A stretch of DNA of 35,503 bases from Streptomyces mexicanus (lineage in GTDB: Bacteria; Actinomycetota; Actinomycetes; Streptomycetales; Streptomycetaceae), in contig NZ_LR732544.1 of NCBI RefSeq assembly GCF_902506575.1, positions 492,358 through 527,860 of the forward strand. Direction: 5' to 3'. Numbering within the stretch: the first letter of the stretch is position 1; each line of letters opens with the position of its first letter. This document shows positions 23,054 through 30,394 of the stretch, piece after piece. Both the position numbers and the translations under genes were made by a program. The notes below the pieces were generated by a model. That model was not told the origin of the DNA. It was given only the letters and a program-made list of their open reading frames with translations, and made no database searches.

Positions 23054-23965
23054 ATGCACGCGCCCGAATCCGTCGCCCGGAAACTCGGTTCCGGGTTGCT
23101 GTCGTTCCCCGTCACGCACTTCCGTGACGATCTGTCCTTCGACGAGCCCGCCTACCGCGAGAACCTGGCCCGGCTCGCCCGCCACCGCGTCGCGGGTCTC
23201 TTCGCGGCCGGCGGCACCGGCGAGTTCTTCTCCCTGACCGCCGACGAGGTGGACACGGTGGTCCGCGCGGCCGTAGCCGAGGCCCCCGACGACACGCCGA
23301 TCATCGCGCCCGCCGGATACGGCACCGCGACCGCCGTGGAGATGGCCCGGCGCGCCGAACGCGCCGGCGCCGACGGCCTGCTCCTCTTCCCGCCGTACCT
23401 CACCGAGGCCGGCCAGGAGGGCCTGGCCGCCCACGTCCGCGCGGTGTGCGCCGCCACGGGCCTCGGCGTGATCCTCTACAGCCGCGCCAACGCCGTCTAT
23501 CAGCCCGGAACCGTCGCCGCCCTCGCCGAGTCCTGCCCCAACCTCGTCGGCTACAAGGACGGCGTGGGCGACCTGGAACTGATGACCCAGGTGCGCACCC
23601 TGCTCGGCGACCGCCTCACCTACATCGGCGGCCTGCCCACCGCCGAGACCTTCGCGCTGCCGTACCTGGAGATGGGCGTCACCACCTACTCCTCGGCGCT
23701 GTTCAACTTCCTGCCGGAGTACGCCCTCGACTTCTACGACGCCGTCCGCGCCCGCGACCGGGAGGGCGTCGCCCGCCGCCTGGCCGACTTCGTGCTGCCG
23801 TACTGCGCCATCCGGCGGCGCTCGGCCGGCTACGCCGTCAGCATCGTCAAGGCCGGCATGCGCGTCGTCGGGCGGCCCGCCGGGCCGGTGCGCCCGCCGC
23901 TGACCGACCTCACCGAGGCCGAACTCGCCGAGCTGGGCGCGCTGGTGGACAAAGCGACCTCGTGA
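23054..23965 (+). CDS. kdgD: 5-dehydro-4-deoxyglucarate dehydratase
   Basis: A 303-residue class I aldolase-fold (DapA family) enzyme. The Schiff-base lysine is K168 in V-G-Y-K-D-G-V-G-D, with Y142 as partner in I-L-Y-S-R-A-N; the N-terminal [10 protein letters not shown] and the G-G-T-G-E-F-F segment are typical of KdgD. It dehydrates and decarboxylates 5-dehydro-4-deoxyglucarate to 2-oxoglutarate semialdehyde, downstream of both dehydratases in this window. ATG 23054 fits the family and has GAGGAG about 12 bases upstream. An in-frame ATG at 22922 lies between promoter B and this start and would add 44 residues without family similarity. The semialdehyde dehydrogenase that should follow is absent. 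Confidence 0.93.
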   Translation: MHAPESVARKLGSGLLSFPVTHFRDDLSFDEPAYRENLARLARHRVAGLFAAGGTGEFFSLTADEVDTVVRAAVAEAPDDTPIIAPAGYGTATAVEMARRAERAGADGLLLFPPYLTEAGQEGLAAHVRAVCAATGLGVILYSRANAVYQPGTVAALAESCPNLVGYKDGVGDLELMTQVRTLLGDRLTYIGGLPTAETFALPYLEMGVTTYSSALFNFLPEYALDFYDAVRARDREGVARRLADFVLPYCAIRRRSAGYAVSIVKAGMRVVGRPAGPVRPPLTDLTEAELAELGALVDKATS

Positions 23966-23985
23966 GCACGGCCGACGGACGGACG

Positions 23986-24023
23986 GCGCGGCGGCCGGAC
24001 GGGTGTGCGTCCGGCCGCCGCGC
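23986..24023. terminator. Bidirectional terminator after kdgD
   Basis: A perfect 16-bp stem (23986-24001 with 24008-24023) and 6-base loop lie between the convergent stop codons of kdgD and the small secreted protein gene. No T-run follows, as is usual in high-GC actinobacteria. Confidence 0.8.
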
Positions 24024-24048
24024 GTGCGTACCCGCGACCGAAGGGGCC

Positions 24049-24372
24049 TCAGCAGACGGCGGTCCGGTCGTACTCGCCGGTGATCCCCTCGTAGGTGTAG
24101 AGCTTGTCCGCCCCGGCCCGCAACGTGTAGCAGGGGCTGTCGGAGGCGTACTTGACGACGACCTTCACCCGCATGGTCTTGCCGCAGTTGTTGGTGAGCA
24201 GCACGTCGAAGCCGTTGACGGTGCCGGTCACGTACCGGCTGATGCAGGCCGGGGCGGTCCCGCCGGCCGCGGGCGCGGCGGGAGCGGCGGACGCCGCCGG
24301 GGCGGTGGCGGCGAGCGCACCGCCGAGGACCGCCGCGGTGACGACTGCGACACCTGTTGCACGCATACCCAT
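24049..24372 (-). CDS. Small secreted four-cysteine protein (tendamistat-like spacing)
   Basis: A 107-residue precursor. Residues 1-30 form a Sec signal peptide (M-R-A-T, hydrophobic V-A-V-V-T-A-A-V-L-G-G-A-L, then A-S-A-A). The mature part has four cysteines (C43, C63, C81, C107). Spacings of 20, 18 and 26 compare with 16, 18 and 28 in the alpha-amylase inhibitor tendamistat, and the segments N-N-C-G-K-T-M-R-V-K-V-V-V and S-P-C-Y align well with it. The inhibitor's W-R-Y loop is missing between the first two cysteines, so amylase inhibition is doubtful. Likely a disulfide-bonded beta-sandwich secreted protein of unknown role. ATG 24372 has AGGAGGA just upstream; the internal ATG at 24366 would also leave a signal peptide. 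Confidence 0.75.
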   Translation of the reverse strand: MGMRATGVAVVTAAVLGGALAATAPAASAAPAAPAAGGTAPACISRYVTGTVNGFDVLLTNNCGKTMRVKVVVKYASDSPCYTLRAGADKLYTYEGITGEYDRTAVC

Positions 24373-24793
24373 GGTTCCTCCTGTGGTGGTCTGCTGGTCT
24401 GCTGCGCAGGGCAGGCACATCCGACGACGGCTGCGTCGTTCCTGACGGGTCGTCGGCGACTGCCTGCGGCATCAGCCTGCCCCCGGCGGGCAGCGGACCG
24501 AGCAGACTCCCGGACAAGTGGGGACGAGCGGGGATCCCACAGGGCCTGACCTGCGGGGACGTGCGCGACGCTGACGGCGGGGCGGGACGGGACCGCCGCC
24601 GGTGCGGGCCGCGCCGGAACCGGCGAGCGAGCGCCGGAACCCGCCGGGCCGGGGGCTCCGTCCCGAACCCCGGACAGCTCGGCACCACGGCCGTGCCCGA
24701 TGCGCCCGCGGGTGCCGGCCGCGCGTCGTGACCGAGCGGCGGTGCGCGTGTGCGCGCTGTGACCCGGGCGGTGCGCGTGGCCCCTGCGCGCGG
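24373..24793. other. Gene-free stretch between secreted protein and GNAT genes
   Basis: About 420 bases with no supported gene. It holds the secreted protein's ribosome-binding site and presumably its promoter. It also has two modest inverted repeats: CCGACGAC/GTCGTCGG (24421-24428 with 24449-24456) and CTGCCC/GGGCAG (24477-24482 with 24488-24493). Open frames here are GC-bias artefacts. No convincing -10/-35 pair was found. Confidence 0.5.
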
Positions 24794-25345
24794 TCACCGC
24801 TCCAGGGCGTGCCATTCGGGGGCGAGCACCGCCCAGAGCTGCTCGTCGTAGCGCACCCCCTGGTACGGCCATGCCTGGCGGCGCACGCCCTCCAGGGTCA
24901 TGCCGAGGCGCCGGGCGGCCGCCGCGCTGCGGCGGTTGTCGGCGCGGCAACGCCACTCGGCCCGGTGCAGTTGCCGGGTGGTGAACGCCCAGTCCAGCAA
25001 CGCGCCGCACGCCTGCGTGACCAGTCCGCGGCCCTCGGCGGCCGGCTCCAGCCAGCAGCCCAGCTCGCACGAGCCGGCAGCGGCGTCGAAACCGGTGAAC
25101 ATCACGCCGCCGACCAGCGCGTCGTCCCGCCAGATGCCGTAGAGGTGGGCTGCGTCGTCGGCCCTGCGCTCGGCGTACCGTCTGAGCGTCGCCCGCGCCG
25201 CGTCCGCACCGTCGGTGACGAACGCGGGCCCCACCCAGGGGCGGATGTGCTCGCGAGCCCGGTCGAGGTGGGCGGCGAACTCCTCGGCGTGCCAGACCTC
25301 CAGCGGACCGAGTCGGGCACCGTCGTGCAGCGACAGCGAGAACAT
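24794..25345 (-). CDS. GNAT family N-acetyltransferase (RimJ/RimL type)
   Basis: A 183-residue GCN5-related acetyltransferase of the ribosomal-protein/aminoglycoside-like RimL branch. Features are L-G-C-W-L-E-P-A-A-E-G-R-G-L-V-T-Q-A (acetyl-CoA pyrophosphate loop, about residues 95-112), D-N-R-R-S-A-A-A-A-R-R-L-G-M-T-L-E-G near residues 135-152, and a C-terminal Y-D-E-Q-L-W segment. It transfers acetyl from acetyl-CoA to an amine, perhaps a protein N-terminus; the substrate cannot be read from sequence. ATG 25345 has GGAGG five bases upstream; an upstream in-frame start would add residues outside the fold. It stands alone on its strand. Confidence 0.87.
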   Translation of the reverse strand: MFSLSLHDGARLGPLEVWHAEEFAAHLDRAREHIRPWVGPAFVTDGADAARATLRRYAERRADDAAHLYGIWRDDALVGGVMFTGFDAAAGSCELGCWLEPAAEGRGLVTQACGALLDWAFTTRQLHRAEWRCRADNRRSAAAARRLGMTLEGVRRQAWPYQGVRYDEQLWAVLAPEWHALER

Positions 25346-25516
25346 CGAGGCCTCCCCCTTGGAATGTGCGAGCGCCACGGCAACGTACCGGACGGCGCGC
25401 CCCCGGCCGAACGGAGTCCGGGCCGCCGGCCCGTGCCCGGACGAATGATGAGACAACCCTCTCGCCATGCGAGATGCCTGTACGCTGCACCCTCATCTCG
25501 TCGTAGGCTTCCGGGC

Positions 25517-25600
25517 ATGTTCGGACCTGCCCGCGGCCTCGTCCTGGTGCTCTTCGCCGCCACGTGCTGGAGCGTCGACGACGCGCTCTGTCGTCGCTGA
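25517..25600 (+). CDS. Possible cysteine-containing leader peptide upstream of sulfur transporter
   Basis: A 27-codon frame starting ATG 25517: a hydrophobic first half (L-V-L-V-L-F-A-A) and a tail T-C17-W-S-V-D-D-A-L-C25-R-R before TGA. Actinobacterial sulfur genes are often preceded by short leader peptides ending in a C-R-type tail. The position, 225 bases before a YeeE/YedE sulfur transporter, fits a cysteine-sensing attenuator. The ribosome-binding site is weak (GTAGG), and the peptide may be chance in this GC-rich DNA. Confidence 0.35.
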   Translation: MFGPARGLVLVLFAATCWSVDDALCRR

Positions 25601-25671
25601 AGCGAGCCGGGGCCTCACCGTGCCCCGCCCTCCGAGCCAGGTCCGAGCCCCGTCCGAGGGGCACCGGATCG

Positions 25672-25732
25672 TCCGGCACTCGACCCTCCGGCACCCGACC
25701 GTTCGGCGGCCGGACCGTCCGGCACCGGACCG
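25672..25732 (+). repeat. Four degenerate 15-16-bp tandem repeats in the transporter leader
   Basis: Units of the form TCCGGCACYCGACCG at 25672-25686, 25687-25701, 25702-25717 (16 bases, more diverged) and 25718-25732. They lie between the possible leader peptide and the YeeE/YedE start. They are followed by a loose CCGTCCG-rich stretch to 25815. They may be slippage products or part of an RNA leader structure. Confidence 0.55.
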
Positions 25733-25825
25733 CCCCGCTCCGGAGGTCTTCGCGTTCACCCGTCCGCCTGTCCGTCCGTCCGACCGCTCGACCGTCCGAC
25801 GCCGTCGTCCGTCCCCGGAGATCCC

Positions 25826-27106
25826 GTGACCACCGCCCCGCCCACGGGCACGCCCTTCCGCGCTGCCCTCCGCACCCCTGCCCCCACCAGTCGCCCGGCA
25901 CCCGAGGCACCCGCCGCGCCCGCCGTCCGGCGCCTGCCGCTGGCCGTCGCCGCCCTCGTGGGCGCGGTCCTGACCGCGTACGTCTTCGCCGCGCACGGCG
26001 CCCGACCCGGCGTGCTCCTGCTGCTGGGGCTGGGGCTCGGCTTCGCCCTGTTCCACTCCCGCTTCGGCTTCACCTCGGCCTGGCGGCAGCTCGTCGCCGT
26101 CGGCAACGGCACCGGTCTGCGCGCCCACGCCCTCCTGCTGGGCACCACCGCCACGCTCTTCGCCCTGATCATCGGCACCGGCACCGGTCTGTTCGGCTCG
26201 GTGCCCGCGCCCAGCGGCGGCCCCCTCGGCGTCGGCCTGATCGTCGGCTCCTTCGTCTTCGCCGTCGGCATGCAGCTCGGCGGCGCCTGCGCCTCCGGCA
26301 CCCTGTATTCCGTCGGCTCCGGGCACGGCGCGGTCCTGCTCACCCTGATCGGGTTCGTCGTCGGCTCCACCCTGGCGGCCTGGCAGTACGGGCTGTGGAG
26401 CGACCTGCCCGCCCTCGACCCGTACGTGCTGTCCGACCACATCGGCTGGTTCGGCTCGTGGCTGGTCACGATGGCCGCGCTGGCCGTGATCTGGTGGGTG
26501 GCCCGCCGGGTGCAGGCCCGGCGCAACCCGCCGCCGGTGTCCACCCCGCCCTCCGCACGCGGCGCCCTGGCCCGTACCGTCCGCGGCTCCTGGCCGCTGG
26601 CCGTCGGTGCCGTGGCCTTGTCGGTGCTGGGCGCCGGGGTGCTGCTCGTCTCCGGCGGGGCGTGGGGCGTCACCAGTGCCTTCGCGCTGTGGGGAGCGAA
26701 GATCGCCGGGCATCTGGGGGCTTCGCCGCAGACGTGGGAGTTCTGGCAGCAGCCGGCCAGTGCCGCGCAGCTGGCCGGGCCGGTGCTCGCGGACAAGACC
26801 AGCCTCACCGACATCGGCGTCATGGTCGGTGCCGCGCTCGCCGCCTCGGCGGGCGGGGTGTGGACCCTGCACCGGTCGATCCCGTGGCGCACGGCCGTCG
26901 CCTCCGTGGCGGGCGGCATCCTGATGGGCGTCGGCGCCCGGATGGCCGGTGGCTGCAACATCGGCGCCTACCTGGCGGGCATCGCCTCCGGGTCGCTGCA
27001 CGGGGGGATCTGGGGCGCGTGCGCGCTGCTCGGTACGTGGGCGGGGCTGCGGCTGCGCCCGCTGTTCGGCCTGGGCAACCCGAAGCCGACGGACAGCGTC
27101 TGCTGA
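25826..27106 (+). CDS. YeeE/YedE family sulfur (thiosulfate-type) transporter
   Basis: A 426-residue membrane protein formed of two YeeE/YedE-like halves in one chain. Each half carries the family's conserved cysteine motif: G-G-A-C155-A-S-G-T and G-G-C377-N-I-G-A-Y. In structurally known homologues such cysteines relay thiosulfate through the membrane by transient hydrogen bonding. About ten hydrophobic segments are visible, with a 35-residue proline/alanine-rich N-terminus before the first. The GTG at 25826 has GGAG eight bases upstream. No TusA-like partner or cysteine synthase is adjacent. Import of thiosulfate or another sulfur compound is inferred from the family. It may be controlled by its long leader. 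Confidence 0.9.
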   Translation: MTTAPPTGTPFRAALRTPAPTSRPAPEAPAAPAVRRLPLAVAALVGAVLTAYVFAAHGARPGVLLLLGLGLGFALFHSRFGFTSAWRQLVAVGNGTGLRAHALLLGTTATLFALIIGTGTGLFGSVPAPSGGPLGVGLIVGSFVFAVGMQLGGACASGTLYSVGSGHGAVLLTLIGFVVGSTLAAWQYGLWSDLPALDPYVLSDHIGWFGSWLVTMAALAVIWWVARRVQARRNPPPVSTPPSARGALARTVRGSWPLAVGAVALSVLGAGVLLVSGGAWGVTSAFALWGAKIAGHLGASPQTWEFWQQPASAAQLAGPVLADKTSLTDIGVMVGAALAASAGGVWTLHRSIPWRTAVASVAGGILMGVGARMAGGCNIGAYLAGIASGSLHGGIWGACALLGTWAGLRLRPLFGLGNPKPTDSVC

Positions 27107-27182
27107 GGACACCGCCGCGGGGTCCGCTGAAGGACACGGCTGCGGGCGGCGGCAGGCAGCCGACGAGGTCCGAACCGTCGGG

Positions 27183-27833
27183 TCACCCGGGGCTGCGTCG
27201 GCAGTGGAGGAAGAGGTGCGGCTCAGGTGCGGCCTCAGGGGCGGCGGGGGTGAACATCAGGGTCTGCCGGGAGACCACCGTGAGCCCCGCGGAGGCGACC
27301 ATGTCGGCGAAGTCCTCGGCGGCGAAGCTGGTCACCCGCACCGGCCGGCCCAGAAAGACCCCTGCGGCGTCCTCCACGTCCAGCGGTACGGTGGCCAGCA
27401 CCACGCTGCCGGACGGCTTCACGGCCCGCGCCAGACGCCGCACGACGTCCTTCTGGTCGCGGCGCGACATCTGCAACAGGGCGAAGTAGACGCAGACCGC
27501 GTCGAAGGAGCCGTCCTCGAGCGGCAGGTCGCGGATGTCGGCGCACCGGAAGACGGCCTCGGGCACCTGCCGTGTCGCCAGCTCGACCATGACCGGTGAG
27601 ACGTCGACGCCCAGCACCTCGTGCCCCGCCGCGGCGAGAGTGGCAGCGGTGGGCCGCCCCGTCCCGCACCCCACGTCCAGCACCCGGCTATGCGGCCCGA
27701 GTTGCTCCGACAGCCAGGCCAACGACGCCCGGTGGGCCGCGGAATGGGCGAAGGCCTGCTCGTACTTCATGCCCAGGGCGTCGAAGACGGCCGCCGCCTG
27801 CGACCGCTCGTTCCGCTCGTTCCGCTCGTGCAC
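27183..27833 (-). CDS. Class I SAM-dependent methyltransferase
   Basis: A 216-residue methyltransferase with motif I V-L-D-V-G-C-G-T-G-R-P near residue 53, the acidic strand-2 end V-L-G-V-D-V-S-P, motif D-L-P-L-E-D-G-S-F-D-A-V near residue 103 and a Rossmann fold typical of Methyltransf_25/11 proteins. The substrate is unknown. The GTG at 27833 was chosen because GGAGGAGG lies six bases before it; an upstream ATG (27872) would add 13 residues. Its first residues H-E-R-N-E-R-N-E-R-S come from a 9-bp direct repeat. It lies downstream of the hypothetical gene at 27903 on the same strand and converges with the sulfur transporter. Confidence 0.88.
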   Translation of the reverse strand: MHERNERNERSQAAAVFDALGMKYEQAFAHSAAHRASLAWLSEQLGPHSRVLDVGCGTGRPTAATLAAAGHEVLGVDVSPVMVELATRQVPEAVFRCADIRDLPLEDGSFDAVCVYFALLQMSRRDQKDVVRRLARAVKPSGSVVLATVPLDVEDAAGVFLGRPVRVTSFAAEDFADMVASAGLTVVSRQTLMFTPAAPEAAPEPHLFLHCRRSPG

Positions 27834-27867
27834 GGTGCTCCTCCTCCAGGACGTCGTCACGTGCTTC

Positions 27868-27919
27868 TGCAACGGGACGTCTTCCGCTACGGGCGTCTTT
27901 TGCTACGGGACGTCTTTAC
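27868..27919. repeat. Three 16-18-bp direct repeats spanning a stop codon
   Basis: Copies of a CTACGGGACGTCTTT-like unit occur at about 27868-27884, 27886-27901 and 27902-27919. The last includes the K-D-V-P codons and TAG stop of the hypothetical protein; the other two lie just beyond the stop, before the methyltransferase gene. It appears that the gene's 3' tip was duplicated. Confidence 0.6.
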
Positions 27920-28616
27920 GGCGGAACCAGCCGCGACGGCGCGGGGGCGTCGCCGCCGGGCCCGGGTGCGGCGGGGGAGCGGTCGCCGGGCCCGGCGGCG
28001 GGGGAGTGGGACCGGCGAAGGGCGGCAGGCTCTTGAACTGCTCGTGCAGGGTGACGGTCGGCCCGAGGCGGTGCAGCGCCGCGCGTACCAGGGTGAGCGG
28101 GTGGTCGGGGAACCGCGGGTCCCACTGCTCCAGGTCGGCCACGTGGTAGGGCAGCCCGCCGAGCCGGTCGCCACCGGCGTAGGGGCGGGGCCGGAAGTAG
28201 GCGGCGGGGCCCACCTCCTGCATGACCAGGGCCTCCCGCAGCCCGGTCGGCGCGCCCTCCGCGGCCTGTACCTTCACGACGGTGCTGCAGCGGTCCTTGG
28301 GCAGGGTCCAGCTGCCGAGGAAGGCCTGTCCCTGCCTGCTCCGCAGCGGCATCTTGATCAGCTGGCGCAGCGCCGGGACCCCGTCCAGGCTCTCCACCGC
28401 CGCCTCGACGAGGCCGCCCCCGGACGCCGCGACGCCCCGTGTCGTCGCGTGGCGCAGCCGCTCCACCTCGTGCAGCGGCGCCGGCAGGTCCGGGACGAGG
28501 GGGAAGAAGTGCACCGACAGGAGGAGCCCCGCCGGGTCGGCCCACACGCCGGGTTCCTGTTCGGTGAAGCCGGTGAGGTCCAGGCCGGTGACGGGGGTCC
28601 GGGCGAGCGTGGTCAT
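27903..28616 (-). CDS. Hypothetical protein with proline-rich basic C-terminal tail
   Basis: A 237-residue protein I do not recognise. Residues 1-190 look like one folded alpha/beta domain (G-V-W-A-D-P-A-G-L-L-L-S-V-H-F-F-P near 25-40; Y-H-V-A-D-L-E-Q-W-D-P-R-F-P-D-H-P-L-T-L-V-R near 155-180). A proline/alanine-rich linker follows, then a basic end R-R-R-G-W-F-R-R-K-D-V-P. There is no signal peptide or membrane helix. Consistent codon use and a conserved-looking core support a real gene. The ATG at 28616 was chosen; ATGs at 28628 and 28625 are equally possible, and none has a clear ribosome-binding site. The upstream region holds tandem repeats. Confidence 0.65.
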   Translation of the reverse strand: MTTLARTPVTGLDLTGFTEQEPGVWADPAGLLLSVHFFPLVPDLPAPLHEVERLRHATTRGVAASGGGLVEAAVESLDGVPALRQLIKMPLRSRQGQAFLGSWTLPKDRCSTVVKVQAAEGAPTGLREALVMQEVGPAAYFRPRPYAGGDRLGGLPYHVADLEQWDPRFPDHPLTLVRAALHRLGPTVTLHEQFKSLPPFAGPTPPPPGPATAPPPHPGPAATPPRRRGWFRRKDVP

Positions 28617-28654
28617 GCCGGCCATCATGCCCGGTCGGGACGGGCCGCGTCCGC

Positions 28655-28745
28655 CCCTTCACCGGGATCGCGTCCGGCCCCGACCGGGATCGTGTGTCAG
28701 GCCCTCACTGGGGTCGCGTCCGGCCCTGACCGGGATCGTGTCCGG
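28655..28745. repeat. Four ~23-bp tandem repeats in an intergenic region
   Basis: Units of the form CCCTGACCGGGATCGTGTCCGG, 22-24 bases long, at 28655-28677, 28678-28701, 28702-28723 and 28724-28745. Alternate copies are most alike (GCGTCCGG against GTGT ends), so a dimer of about 45 bases was probably duplicated. Each unit contains a CCGGGATCG core. They lie between the divergent hypothetical gene and the tiny membrane protein gene. Confidence 0.65.
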
Positions 28746-28847
28746 CCCATGCCGGTGCCCGGCTCGCCCGACGTGCGAGGTACGCCATTCGGCGGCATCC
28801 TGGATGCGGCCCAGACAGGTGCCACAGACCGACCTTTGGGAGGTGCT

Positions 28848-28988
28848 GTGATCCTGCTCGCGCTGCTCGTGCCGGCCCTGGCGATGGGGCTTCTTTTCGG
28901 CACGACCGCACTGGAAGAGTTCCTCTTCCCCCGTCCCGCCGCCGACGACAGCCCGGACGCGCAAGCCGACCGGACCACCGACCTCTGA
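28848..28988 (+). CDS. Small single-pass membrane protein
   Basis: A 46-residue protein: one strongly hydrophobic segment (I-L-L-A-L-L-V-P-A-L-A-M-G-L-L-F-G) followed by a short soluble tail with E-E-F-L-F-P-R-P and acidic residues. The GTG at 28848 follows GGGAGG with six-base spacing. The frame is open upstream to ATG 28749, but that part lacks a ribosome-binding site and overlaps tandem-repeat DNA. Function unknown. A compact terminator follows its stop directly, which supports an independent transcript. Confidence 0.6.
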   Translation: MILLALLVPALAMGLLFGTTALEEFLFPRPAADDSPDAQADRTTDL

Positions 28989-29005
28989 CCCGCTCATGGA
29001 GCGGG
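28989..29005 (+). terminator. Short hairpin right after the small membrane protein
   Basis: CCCGCTC and GAGCGGG pair perfectly around a 3-base loop (ATG), starting at the first base after the TGA. Its position suggests a terminator or 3'-end stabiliser. Confidence 0.45.
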
Positions 29006-29094
29006 CCAGGGACTGCAGCGCCGGGTGGTCCAGCGGGGTCAGGCAGGGGCGGGGGGGCGCGCCGAAGGCGGGCTCGGGCCGGGGGCCGGGAGGT

Positions 29095-30249
29095 TCAGGC
29101 CGGGCTCACCCAGGCGCGTCGCTCGGCGGACAGCGCCATCGCGTCCAGCGCGGTCGCGGCCGCCACGGCGTCCTCGAGCGTCGCGCCGTGGGGTGTGCCC
29201 TCCACGATCGAGCGCACGAAGTGGTGCGCCTCGACGACCTTCAGGTCGTCGTAGCCCATCGCGTTGGCCGCGCCCGGCTGGAACGCGCCGTACGCGCCGT
29301 GCCCCGGCCCGACGTGGACGGTGCTGACCGGCTGGTCCTGGTAGGCGGTGCCGCGGCTGACGCCCAGCTCGCCCATGCGGCGGAAGTCCCAGAACAGCGC
29401 GCCGCGCGTGCCGTGGATCTCGAAGCCGTAGGCGTTCTGCTCGCCGACCGACACCCGGCACGCCTCCAGCACACCGCGGGCGCCGCACGTGAAGCGCAGC
29501 AGGCAGCCGACGTAGTCGTCGTTCTCGACCGGTCCGGGTGTGCCGCCCGCGGCGCGGGCGTGCCCGGCGGTGGCGCCCGCGGGGCGGGCCCGTTCGGGCA
29601 CGAACACGGCGGTGTCGGCGGCCAGCGACTCGATGTCGCCGAGCAGGTACCGGGCCAGGTCCACCCCGTGCGAGGCCAGGTCCCCGAGCACCCCGCTGCC
29701 GCCCCGCGCCCGCTCGTAGCGCCAGGTCAGCGCGGACTCGGGGTGGGCGGCGTAGTCGCTGAACAGCCGGATGCGCACATGGGTGACGGTGCCGATGTCA
29801 CCGGCGGCGATCATCTCGCGGGCGGCGACGACGGCGGGCGCGTTGCGGTAGTTGAAACCGACCGTGCCCCGCACACCCGCCGCGGCGGCGGCCCGGGCGA
29901 CCGCCCGGGCGTCGGCGGCGGTGAGCCCCACCGGCTTCTCGATCCACAGGTGTTTGCCGGCCTCGGCCATCGCGACGCCGATCTCGCGGTGCAGGAAGTT
30001 GGGCGCGGTGACGCTGACCGCCTGCACCTCGGGGTCGGCGACGATCTCCCGCCAGTCGGCGGTGGCGCGCTCGAAGCCGTACCGCTCGGCGGCCTCGGCC
30101 GCCCGGCCGGGCACCTCGTCGGCCACCACGACCAGGCGCGGTCGCACCGGCGGCTGCGGGAAGTGGTGCGGCAGGCGGGCGTACGCCTGGGGGTGCACCC
30201 GTCCCATCCAGCCGAAACCCACGACGGCGACGCCGAGCGTATCCACCAT
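29095..30249 (-). CDS. Gfo/Idh/MocA family oxidoreductase
   Basis: A 384-residue NAD(P)-dependent dehydrogenase. It has the N-terminal Rossmann motif V-G-F-G-W-M-G-R-V-H (residues 10-19), the family hallmark E104-K-P in L-W-I-E-K-P-V-G-L, and the catalytic-region segment D-L-A-S-H-G-V-D-L-A near residue 195. Members oxidise or reduce sugars, inositols and related polyols. It lies downstream of the NCS1 permease gene on the same strand, possibly co-transcribed. If the frameshifted permease frame is followed, its stop is only 8 bases before this ATG. The substrate is not determinable; a permease of the nucleobase family beside it does not obviously match a sugar substrate. Confidence 0.9.
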   Translation of the reverse strand: MVDTLGVAVVGFGWMGRVHPQAYARLPHHFPQPPVRPRLVVVADEVPGRAAEAAERYGFERATADWREIVADPEVQAVSVTAPNFLHREIGVAMAEAGKHLWIEKPVGLTAADARAVARAAAAAGVRGTVGFNYRNAPAVVAAREMIAAGDIGTVTHVRIRLFSDYAAHPESALTWRYERARGGSGVLGDLASHGVDLARYLLGDIESLAADTAVFVPERARPAGATAGHARAAGGTPGPVENDDYVGCLLRFTCGARGVLEACRVSVGEQNAYGFEIHGTRGALFWDFRRMGELGVSRGTAYQDQPVSTVHVGPGHGAYGAFQPGAANAMGYDDLKVVEAHHFVRSIVEGTPHGATLEDAVAAATALDAMALSAERRAWVSPA

Positions 30250-30394
30250 GACAGCCCTCAGCCCCTTCTCCCGGCGCCCTTCCCTCGGCCCACCCGGCTC
30301 CCTCGGGCCGCTCCACCACCGGAACGGCCCTCACCATGGGCGGTCGCCGACGCAGGTGTCAACCGTGGGAGGCGGCGGGCCGTCCGCGCCGCCG

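Noticed and set aside
25672..25732. Possible CRISPR array from regular short repeats here and at 28655-28745
   Set aside because: The units are adjacent with no unique spacers, are degenerate, and no cas genes are present.
25493..27112. Large minus-strand frame opposite the YeeE/YedE transporter
   Set aside because: It is repetitive glycine/alanine/glutamine-rich sequence, while the plus strand encodes a well-formed membrane protein with conserved cysteine motifs.
27107..27182. GGCTGC/GCAGCC inverted repeat between the sulfur transporter and the methyltransferase
   Set aside because: Six-base arms around a 12-base loop are easily found by chance at this GC content.
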